DNA of 64,000 nt from Tigriopus japonicus (Eukaryota; Arthropoda; Copepoda; Harpacticoida; Harpacticidae), in contig JAAGOF010000064.1 in the NCBI GenBank assembly GCA_010645155.1, forward strand, positions 2,763,262 to 2,827,261, read 5' to 3'. Below are positions 55,477 through 64,000 of this stretch, piece after piece. A program made the translations under genes and the position numbers. The first letter of the stretch is position 1, and the number at the start of each line of letters is the position of its first letter. The notes beneath the pieces are model-generated. The model worked only from the letters and a program-made list of their open reading frames with translations. It was not told where the DNA came from and made no database searches.

Positions 55477-56399
55477 TGTCCAAAAATAATAATTCGAAAA
55501 ATAATGTTTAAAAACATTCTTAGAATAACATTCTTCAAACTTTCTTTCCAAAATAAACGTCACTTGGCAAAATCTAAGCAAGAATAAGTCAATTCAGCAT
55601 AAATAAACTTACACTTAATACATTAAATGAGCCAATTACTTGAAGGCCCAACTGGACATTTGAACTTTCCACTCTTTTTATTTGACCACCAAGCGTTGTC
55701 CAAAACATGGGAAAGAATGATCGACTGAAGGAATGAAAGAACGAACGAATGTGAGACTGGGACTACTAATAACACGCTCACACCACACTTCATGTTAAAC
55801 ATAGTACGCAAGTACATTTTAAAGCTAGTTGTGTCATGGTTAGTAACAAGAGAAGGTTACTTAGTATTTTGATTTATATTCGTATGTTTATCATTGTTGT
55901 AAATGTTTCCCATCCAAGAGGCAAGAAGTCTTTTGAACTGATTGTCCAAAAAAATGTAAACTATAATAAAGCACACTCAAACTGATATCAGAATGCAATG
56001 TGGGTATTAAAATGCTTTTGCCAAGGAGTTTAAGCAGTTGATTTACCATTAAAAACACAAGACTCTTGTTTACAGATGAGGAAATAATATGTAAATCTTG
56101 AAAGATGTTGAACAATTACACACATTTTATCATATGGTATATACAAAACATGCAAATTGTTCTTACGTTTTACAAATGTATATATAATATTATTGTAATC
56201 AGTGAGACAAATAGCCTCATGACCGAGGCTAATCATGTCAAAGTTTATTTCTCCAAGAAATGTTTCCATTAATAGAACTATTTTTGTTTAAGTATATAAC
56301 CATGCATGCTTTAGAATTCAATTATTTATGTAGTGTAGTTTGTTTTTCGTCTGATGTGTTCAACTTTCTTTTACGTTTGTTGGACTTTTGGATACTTAT

Positions 56400-56525
56400 G
56401 GACATCTTTAGGGGATTTTTGGACACCTTCTGGGAATATTTGGACACCCTTTGTGGATTTTTGGACACCCTCTGGAAATTTTTGGACACCTTCTGGGTAT
56501 TTTAGGACACCTTTTGGGTATTTTT
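56400..56525 (+). repeat. 21-bp tandem repeat, six units
   Basis: Six diverged copies of a 21-bp unit of the type GGACACCTTCTGGGAATATT plus T, then 10-bp units GGACACTTTT. Because 21 is a multiple of three, long spurious frames cross the array. Confidence 0.85.
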
Positions 56526-56583
56526 GGACACTTTTGGACACTTTTGGACAGGGTGGGCATTTGATTTTTGGACATTTTGTCCA

Positions 56584-56649
56584 NNNNNNNNNNNNNNNNN
56601 NNNNNNNNNNNNNNNNNNNNNNNNNNNNNNNNNNNNNNNNNNNNNNNNN
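56584..56649. other. Assembly gap (66 Ns)
   Basis: A run of unknown bases. It falls exactly where the duplicated 35-bp segment of the nested element ends, so the gap was probably caused by the repeat, and the true length is unknown. Confidence 0.95.
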
Positions 56650-56743
56650 AAAAACTCGCCGCCAAACGAGGCCTCAAACCGCCAGATACACCAAAATCTG
56701 GCGCTCCAAACCGCCATCTGGCAGCCCTTGGGAGAGTCTTTAC

Positions 56744-57801
56744 TAGGGCTGTGCATCGGATTCGACAGGTCCCCAAAATCCAATCCGAACTTAAATCGAA
56801 TCAATAAATTTACTGCCGAATCCGAACGAATCCGAAAATTTTGCGCCTAAACCGACAATAATCAGAAAATTTTCGCTCAATCTAATTTAGATCTGATTAT
56901 TTTGTTATTTTGGCTTAAAAATCACTATTTTAACTAGAAGGGCACAGACAGAACCATATTCTCTTAAAAATAACACATTTTTTAGTAATACCTCCCCATT
57001 TGCCTCCATCTTTTAATATTTTGGCATTTTCTAAGAAAAATTAAATATTTCATTGATTGTTTAGACTAAATATTTCAGCAAAATTGGCGCAAATTCATGA
57101 ATGGTCTTTGCTCAGTAGGGTTTACCCAAAATAAACCAAATATGCTAAAATGTCTTCAAGAGCATTTGTACTAAAATTAAACATTCACAACCATAACAAA
57201 CGTAACAACAGTCATATACAGAAAATGAATACCTAAAAAAATTTCAATTATTTCCAAATAGGATGGGCCTTCAATGACTTTTTGTAACTTTTTGAAGCTT
57301 GTTTACTTTAAACCTTTCATTTGAATATTTGATAAAATCTGAAAGACCTTGTAGAGTCATTGAAATTTTCAAAGTTGAAGGCAGGAAATTGCATTTAAAT
57401 CATCAAACAAAAAAGTTTCAAAATGGAATTTTTGATTTGAAATAAAAAAAGTAAACTAAAACGTTTGGTTGGTTTCGGAATGTGTCGGATCCGAGCAAAT
57501 ATTTCGCAAATCCGAATCCAACAGGTTTTGACGAATCCGAATCCGAAAACTCGCATTAAAATCCCAACGAATCCGAATCCAAAAATTCGCCCTAAAATCC
57601 CAACGAATTCGAATCCGAAAATTTGCCCTAAAATCCCAACGAATCCGAATCCGAAAATTCGCCCTAAAATCCCAACGAATCCGAATCCGAAAATTCGCCC
57701 TAAAATCCCAACGAATCCGAATCCGAAAATTCGCCCTAAAATCCCAACAAATCCGAATCCGAAAATTCACCGAATCTGATCGGATGCGATGCACAGGTCT
57801 A
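56744..57801. mobile_element. hAT-like element with internal 36-bp minisatellite
   Basis: 1058 bp flanked by 8-bp duplications GTCTTTAC (56736-56743) and GTCTTAAC (57802-57809), 7 of 8 identical. TIRs: left TAGGGCTGTGCATCGGATTC, right in reverse TAGACCTGTGCATCGCATCC. AATCCGAA motifs occur near both ends; at the right they are expanded into the 36-bp array. No transposase. Its left target duplication overlaps that of the element at 54060-56729 by two bases. Confidence 0.75.
57532..57770 (+). repeat. 36-bp tandem repeat (six units plus a partial)
   Basis: The unit starts CGAATCCGAATCCGAAAATT and continues CGCCCTAAAATCCCAA. Units differ by few substitutions. A 36-bp period equals 12 codons, so both strands show long artificial frames; they are not genes. 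There are no unique spacers, so it is not a CRISPR array. Confidence 0.92.
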
Positions 57802-57809
57802 GTCTTAAC

Positions 57810-60049
57810 CATGGACCTTGCTATTTCTGGAGTGCAATGACAGCTTAAAATTTTATTAGATAGGCTCCCATTTACAAGATTGTGTTATACTTCACGAGAG
57901 CTGGTTTGAAATCACAAAGAATTTGTCTACCAATTTACCAATTCCTTGTTACATAAACCACAGCTCCTGACAAATATAACACATTCTCTTGAATGGGAGC
58001 AAAGATGTTAAATTTTGAAGCTACCATCTCAGTGTAGATAATACCGTGGTCTATGGTTATACCCATAGGGCGGATTTACGGAATTTTTTTTTGGACGAGT
58101 TACAGCTGTTGAAGAGCAAAAGTTGCACGTTAATACTTGATATTTCCGAAAATCATTACCTAAGTTGTGCCCAAACAAACAAATTTCCCTTCATGCCAAA
58201 GTTGTGTTCGTTTTGAAATGTTGCGATTAAATAAGGTAAAGTTGACGTGCAGAATCATGCCTCTGGTCTGACGGGCTATTCTTGACAGGCCCTGAGCGAT
58301 TGGGGCATTTTAAGGCGGAACAAGTGACCATGACTTCAACCCTACAAACGAGCTTGTTTGGCCACAACTGCTCGGAAAATGTCACAACCAAAGGTCAGCT
58401 GGGGCCTGAAAATTGTCCAACAAAATGTTAGGCCTGTCTGCCCCAGCGTCTCCCCTCTGGGAACTCTATGGTTATACCTATGAAGGGCAAAAGACACAAC
58501 AAAATTTCAGCCCAAAAAACGCTTTGAGTCGATTGCCAAAATTCAGACACCACCATTGACTGTGGTCATGAAAAGGCATTACTTTTTGTCTTACGTGAGA
58601 CATTGTTTATGGGTCTTGTTAAAATGTACCTTTGATTGGTAGTCAAAAAATGTCACAAATTGCAGTTTTGCAATCATTTTGTAAATTTCTACATTGTAAA
58701 GTTGTAAAAATTGCCACTTGAGTTGCTAAATTTGGCCAAGAAGCCACAAAAATATCTTGTGGCCATTCAGCTTCAAGAGTTGCCATTTGGCGGCCAATTT
58801 TACCCTTTTTCGTGGCAATCAGCTTTCAAAAGTTGCCACTTCTAAAAATGGCAACGCTGCCAATGAGGCATTTTCTGAAGCGTCATTCAGAAGGGGGAGT
58901 GAATTAGGGGTAGATTAGAGATACTAAAAGGCAGAGATTGGCCGTCAAATCTATGATTGCCCGTCGCGGCACGGATTGTCTGTGACGTCATTCATCATGC
59001 GGGAAGCCGAAGTTCATGATCAAAGGAATCTTTTCATCTAAGAAACACATCTAAACTATTTCGCCGATTTGATAGGGCAGTATGGTTATTGAAAATCCTC
59101 AAGTCTGCTGGAAATGTGTCTAAGGTATTTACCCGATATGCAAAAAGTGAATTTGAACTAGTGTGGAGTTTAAACAGGGGCCTATTAATTCACATGATTG
59201 GGTGATTGACAACAAAATCTCAGTGATGTGAAATCTCGGCTTGCGCAGATTTTTTCATGGGAGGTTGCAAGGTAGGGTTACCTCTTAGAGAATGGGTGCT
59301 TTGCTCTTGTATATGAGCAAACATGAATTTGAGTTTGATTTGCAACCCTGCTCAGAAGTCACAAAAGTCAGGAATGCCTTGCCTTTTGGCGCTTCTTCAA
59401 GAAAAAACCTGTTTATGAAGGCTGGTAGACAGTGGGGAAAATAATTTCACTTAAGTAAATTGGCAACCCCAGCACCAAGTCAGATCACTACAATATCAAC
59501 AAAGAAGAAGTACTCTGGTTTGTTATTGAACTTTGTGAGATTTAGCTGAATGTTCAATTGAATGCTCATGACCAATCACCAGCATGAATCATCCGCACCA
59601 TGTGTAAGCCTACGACGGCCAATATCTATCTCAGGATATCTAGGGTAGAAAAGTTAGAGTAAGGGAGAAGGGAGAAAAAGGAAGTTTCCCACGATCAAGC
59701 AAGCGAGCTTTAAGAGACCAGGCGTAATTTAGAGGAGATGTTTGTGTGTCTACAAAAGCATTTCTAATTGCGCTCACTATAATGGGGTGGAATTCTAAAA
59801 TCAGAAAACTTTCCTTTGAACATCCTATGAGGAAATGCGAAGCGATTGTGACCTGAACAATTCTTCCTTCTTAGAAATGAAACCTTTTGAAACAACCCGG
59901 AAAATCATCACATCAAAAAAAAGGTATGATGTTAGCTTTGAATGTTCAACAAATGGCCTCAAAAGTGCTCCTTTTTTCTCTAATTATTGGAAAATCAAAT
60001 ATAGGCAAACCGATACCTTCCTTTACAAAGCGGCCACCCTCAAAGTCTA
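57810..60049. other. Gene-free sequence with repeat fragments
   Basis: No gene. Near-identical 13-bp CTATGGTTATACC segments occur at 58051 and 58466 in the same orientation. GTTGCCA/TGGCAA motifs at 58700-58860, ending TGGCAACGCTG, look like one end of another hAT-type element; the other end was not located. Confidence 0.4.
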
Positions 60050-60057
60050 CCCACAGA

Positions 60058-60907
60058 CAGACTGACCAATTTTAGCTCTTTAGAGCTAAATTTAGCTCTT
60101 TTTCCTGATATTTTGGAAATGTAGCTCCAAATTTAGGCATTTAGCTCTTTTGGCTCTTTTAGCTTCTTTTGAAATATTTTGCCATATTTTAACTCTTTTT
60201 CTGAGAATTTTAGGGATTTTTGGCTCCTTTTCACAATTTTCCAAGTTGCCAGATTTTCTACCCAACAAAATGTTGCTTGTTCAAAAATGTTTTTTCTTTT
60301 CATAAATACGTAGGATTTTCAGGAGAATCGACTGCAAACTATGGCTCCTCATGCTGAAGCCAAAAAATTACACTTTTGCGCTTGCCATTCACAATCTCCA
60401 TCAATGTGCTGGTACCGACTAAAACCTCCAGTTACTTTACTCTTTGCTACAAACTATTCTACTCAAACTGACAAAAAGTTCATTTGATCAAGTTGAAATT
60501 GAGCACGCGAGCTTCAAATTACGGGACAAATTTAGTGGGTTAAATTATATTTTTCTCTGGTCGGCCCGGAAATAAAAAACGGCTTTTGCCATTAACTAAA
60601 GCATAAACGTCTTTCATTATCCCCGCTCTATCTGTAATATGCAAAAAGCCAAGATCACATCACAGAATAACCTATTATTCGTGGCTGTCTTTTAAGGAAG
60701 CAAAAAAACCTCTAAAAAGTCAAGTCTTGAAAGACACTGCCAAATATCGTAAGGTCTAAAAGTATGATAATATTAGTGTTTTTGGCCATTTAAAATTTAG
60801 CTCTTTTTTAGCTCTTTTTCAAACAAAATTTAGCTCTTTTAGCTCCAAAATTTGCCTTGAATCTAAGGTTTTTTGCTCTTTTTGATCTTCAAAAGTTGGT
60901 CACGCTG
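60058..60907. mobile_element. hAT-like element with TTTAGCTCTTTT arrays
   Basis: 850 bp between perfect 8-bp duplications CCCACAGA (60050-60057 and 60908-60915). TIRs: left CAGACTGACCAATTTT, right in reverse CAGCGTGACCAACTTTT. TTTAGCTC motifs are repeated near both ends (60070-60200 and 60795-60850). No transposase. The middle is unremarkable. Confidence 0.8.
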
Positions 60908-60915
60908 CCCACAGA

Positions 60916-61372
60916 CCAAGCACAGACCAGAAAATACCTTTGTGGGTAACTTGTCAAAACTCATCCATATTAACGAATGCAAAACATAAAAAACAGATAT
61001 TAACAAACAAATATTTGGAAAAAAACATCAAATATTAGCTTCCTATCAACTCAAAACTGCTAAACATTTCAAAACCAACAATAATTTTGCTTTAAAAATC
61101 AGATTTTCATTTTAGTTGCCTTTCCATTCTTAGAAGGCGTGCGTGTATTCTGTTTGGCGTCAGCGTCAGCATCGTCAATGCAATGCATTGCCTGGTCCGG
61201 ATCGTTCTACGCCTCTAGCTCTGTCGCTTGTTAAAGTCTCTTTCCTCTTGGTCCTCCTCTTCCTTCTTCTCCAGTTGGAGCTGTTTTCAGTCGTTGCCTA
61301 GTGTTGAACTCTTGAATGTCAAGCTTTCTCGAGACCGACTTTAGAGTTTCTGACTTGATGTCGACAAGCCTC
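60916..61372. other. Intergenic
   Basis: No gene or element recognised. Confidence 0.4.
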
Positions 61373-61381
61373 TCATTTCCG

Positions 61382-62229
61382 AGTAAACCCTAATCTCCAT
61401 ACTCCGTGTCACGGGGGAGGTTGCGTGATGAATATTTTGATGTTGCGAGAAAACTACACGGATTTTGTCTATGAACACAAAAGCTCATGTTACAAGAGCT
61501 TCTGTAGGAACGGCCAGAACAGCCTCACATATACCAAGGTGATCTTTGACTTCCTTCTTAACAATTACCACTTTGGGATCAGATTTAAAATGTATGATGT
61601 AAACAAACTATTGTTACAAAATCATGCAGCGTCCCATTGCGCGTTTTTGTAATTTTCATTCCTTTTAGAACCATTTAGGGAGAGTAACTACTTACATCCA
61701 TACCTGTGCACCCTAACCAAAAGTAGGGAAAAAGAAGCGCCAAACTGACGCCCATCCCCATGCTGAACTTAGTTGATTACAAATGTCATCTGGTGTGTTC
61801 CAGCCATAATATTTGATTTTTCATTCCACCCTTTTTGTTAAGTCAGCAATTCAGTCATGAGCGATGGAATATCCTCATCAAAGCTTCAACAAGATAAATA
61901 AAGTGAGTTGAATTGAAGAATTCATAAAGTTTAAGACAAAAAGCGAAGTTCTCAAAACTGGGGGTCCTTAGAATATTGTCGGTCAGTAATCAATCTATTA
62001 CTTTATCAAGAGTTGTTCTTACATTTAGGGATGCTATGTATGTACATGGCGTAAAAGTATTCTCATTCCCATCCACCTTTGATTAAGTATTGGAATAAAT
62101 CAATGAAAGCTTATTTGAAGAATACGACTCAACTTACAACTTATGGCGATCCGTCTAGTTTCCTCGCAACATCAAAATATTCATCACGCAACCTCCCCGT
62201 GACACGGAGTATGGTGATTAGGGTTTACT
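61382..62229. mobile_element. Mutator-like element: 80-bp TIRs, 9-bp target duplication
   Basis: 848 bp between perfect 9-bp direct repeats TCATTTCCG (61373-61381 and 62230-62238). TIRs of about 80 bp start AGTAAACCCTAATC and contain GAATATTTTGATGTTGCGAG, with only about three substitutions and one indel between the arms. Long TIRs plus a 9-bp duplication point to Mutator-type elements. The longest internal frame (75 codons, 61425-61652) shows no transposase feature, so the copy is non-autonomous. Confidence 0.82.
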
Positions 62230-62378
62230 TCATTTCCGTGCCCATACGTACGTGTCGGCTACTCTAGAAGATCACCCCTTTAAGTATAGCGGCGCGAAGT
62301 TCAATTTGACTGTGTCCGGAATGTACTGAGAAGTTCAAAACACGTCAAACCTTTGCATCAGGGTATAATTTTTGTATC

Positions 62379-62720
62379 GGCCCTAACTATCTTCCGATCT
62401 GGGAGGCGACTCATCTGTAGCACTAGATAAACTGCAAATACCCCTCTCTTTGACAACAATTCGTGGTGGCTCAGAGTCAGCACTCGTGCTCTCTGAATTG
62501 TAAACTGCGGTTCACGCCTCCATGAGGGTTTATGTTTCAAACGTTTTTCAGTAAATGCTGGTTGTTTTTCTATATTTTTAGGTATGTTTAAGTTAGGTTA
62601 GGCTTATTTAGGTTAGGTTAGTTTAAGTTTAGTTCAGATAATATATGCTCTTCCTGTCAATATTTTGTCCATATCTATGATGGTATGACTCATCTCCCAG
62701 ATCGGAAGACATTCAGGGCC
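62379..62720. repeat. Inverted repeat enclosing telomere-like motifs
   Basis: The arms 62379-62415 and 62687-62720 pair through GGCCCT, TCTTCCGATCTGGGAG and GACTCATC. Between them lies the TTAGG run at 62593-62621. It could be a foldback MITE; no target duplication was resolved. Confidence 0.5.
62593..62621 (+). repeat. Interstitial TTAGG-like run
   Basis: TTAGGTTAGG, a 5-bp interruption, then TTAGGTTAGGTTAG. TTAGG is the usual arthropod telomere unit; five units here are too few to indicate a chromosome end. Confidence 0.6.
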
Positions 62721-64000
62721 ATATAATTTTTGGGGTTGTTTGAATTCCGGCTGTTATCCAGAGAGGTCAATACAACCAGATTAAAGGAGACAAATGTTTT
62801 GTGATCTTGCTTTGGAAGCTTAGCAGATCACCAAGACAACGATGTGTTATACAAAATCCTATTGATTTGCCATGGACATCCTTTGACAGAGAAGCTGGTT
62901 AGCTGGTTATCTATTTGTACTTCTTTTCACCCCATAATTGTGGCTTAACTTTCAGGTTTCTGAAAGTCTGGCTCAATTTACAGCAACATAAGGGGCATAT
63001 TCTTTTAAGTTTTCCAAATTTCTGGCAAGTGCATGTACATCCTGACACAGAAATGTGCAGTATTGATAAAATTCATCAATCCCCCGGACCTTCAGGTTTC
63101 ATTTGTTATTGACAAAATATGACTTGTTTGTGAAGGTGCATAGTTGTTGAACGGCATCCTTCAAAAAGAACATGAGGATAGGTAACGAGTGGTATTAAAA
63201 TATACAATCAAGGCTCTCAATAATCAATGGTTTGTTTCAATCCCTCCCACCTGACTTTGTTTGCTAGTTAAGAGGTTAGAACATCACGGATAATATGTGT
63301 TGCATGAAGGAATATTCCCTTTCCGTTCTACTTTTTGATTACCAGAAGGAAATGTTGGTAGTTGTTTGCATGAAAATATGGTTCAACACTTAAGTTTTGA
63401 AAGTAACAATCAGCCAGGATTGAAATCCCCGCCATCCATCCTCATGGCAATGGGATACAAACACATTATGCCATATCTCACCCTTAAGAAATGCTCGGCT
63501 ATCTAATCGTGCAACATTTAACCTTTCAAAACAAACACAATCGTTTTCGGTACTGGCACCCAAAGCCGGTATTGGTACCGGCACCGATTTTCTCCTATCC
63601 CTAGTCCAGTCGACTTGACTTCTCAGGAGCTCCCTGTATGGACATTAATCCACACGCACTTTCCTCTCGGAAGGGTGACCATAATTTGCGTATCAAAATT
63701 GTGTTTAATGTGACTCACGTTAGTCACACTCATTTCTCGCGAAACAACAAAATGTTTCTGATTTCCATATGAGATTGCTTCTGAGTGACCTCTTGGAGGA
63801 TCTTGAGCATGGATAGAACTACAGACAGTTCAAAAAGTGGCAATAAGCCAAAAGAGCGTAAGTTAAATAATATATGATTTCATTCATGACACGTTCTTGT
63901 ATGGTCAGTTAACAGATAACGGGATTTTGGTATTCAAAATATTCAAAAAAAACAGGAAAAGGTCACCTTATGTAGCATGGACAGCCAAGCAGGAAGTTAA

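Larger units (their letters stand above)
55323..56583. mobile_element. Nested foldback-type element built of TTTGGACA repeats
   Basis: The left terminal block is a tandem array of TGTCCAAA units (55360-55490); the right terminal block is a tandem array of the inverted motif TTTGGACA (56380-56550). About 890 bp of AT-rich unique sequence lies between. An identical 35-bp segment starting CAGGGTGGGCATTTGATT stands at 55323-55357 and 56549-56583, in the same orientation. Long inverted termini made of short tandem repeats are the hallmark of foldback (FB-like) transposons. The right end is lost in the assembly gap. No coding capacity. Confidence 0.55.
54060..56729. mobile_element. 2.7-kb hAT-like element (host of a nested repeat)
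   Basis: Flanked by a perfect 8-bp duplication GGGAGAGT (54052-54059 and 56730-56737). TIRs: left CAGGGCTGCCAG, right in reverse AAGGGCTGCCAG. CGCCAGA/CGCCAAA motifs cluster in both terminal parts (near 54100-54150, 55240-55320 and 56655-56720). No transposase domain is visible. Much of the right half (55323 to the gap) is a separate nested repeat element. The total length includes 66 Ns. Confidence 0.75.
62239..64000. other. Gene-free right end of window
   Basis: No gene. It contains the inverted repeat at 62379-62720 and, near 63550-63600, a GGTACCGGCACCG-rich stretch that may be one end of a further transposon; its partner end was not seen. Confidence 0.4.

Noticed and set aside
57532..57770. 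Regular 36-bp repeats resembling a CRISPR array
   Set aside because: Units are strictly tandem without unique spacers, in a eukaryotic transposon.
57456..57812. Long reading frames on both strands with 12-residue repeats
   Set aside because: They are produced by the 36-bp tandem repeat, whose period is a multiple of three. There is no start context, domain or flanking exon.
62391..62711. Matches to Illumina adapter core (TCTTCCGATCT and its reverse complement)
   Set aside because: Only 11 bases match. The flanking sequence on both sides is also shared between the two arms as an inverted repeat, so it is natural sequence and not adapter.
63545..63606. GGTACCGGCACCG-rich stretch like a hAT terminus
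   Set aside because: Only one end is visible and no target duplication was found, so no element can be delimited.

Overview
This is eukaryotic nuclear DNA, most likely from an arthropod and plausibly a crustacean such as a copepod. The reasons are spliced genes with GT-AG introns, animal-type proteins (proteasome alpha-5, SMIM12, a RASEF/Rab45-type large Rab GTPase), AATAAA-type signals, a TTAGG-type interstitial repeat and a full-length Ty3/gypsy retrotransposon. The species assignment is inference; no taxon-specific marker was found.

Layout. Positions 1-4.2 kb show no convincing gene. At 4.2-5.1 kb lie a foldback repeat and a hAT-like element with an 8-bp target duplication. At 5.9-7.0 kb are two intact, intronless, same-strand genes: PSMA5, then SMIM12 only about 100 bp downstream. 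A hAT-like MITE follows at 8.6 kb, and at 9.9-10.2 kb a minus-strand first exon coding an acidic protein. From 15.5 to 24.8 kb four phase-compatible exons assemble into an unrecognised 459-residue protein with Ser-, His- and Cys-rich parts, ending in the farnesylation-type CaaX box CSIM. A tRNA-derived SINE lies at 26.0-26.3 kb.

At 30.6-35.9 kb a complete minus-strand Ty3/gypsy element has a 1480-codon gag-pol frame, a primer-binding site, a polypurine tract and a 5-bp target duplication. Its LTRs are identical over all 170 shared bases, but one carries an extra segment of about 217 bp. From 38.0 to 43.4 kb there is a probable four-transmembrane protein gene, with its first exon uncertain. 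At 46.4-48.9 kb lies the RASEF-like gene, EF-hands plus coiled coil plus Rab, nearly all in one exon.

From 49.5 kb to the end the window is dominated by non-autonomous DNA transposons: foldbacks, a decayed mariner transposase with palindromic relatives, at least four hAT-like elements with 8-bp target duplications, a foldback-type element made of tandem repeats (containing a 66-bp assembly gap), and a long-TIR element with a 9-bp duplication resembling Mutator. This part looks more AT-rich and has no convincing host gene.

The host genes do not form one pathway: proteasome core, small membrane protein, Rab signalling and uncharacterised proteins. The most unusual content is the CSIM-terminated protein, the young retrotransposon, and several hAT-like families that each carry their own internal short-motif array.
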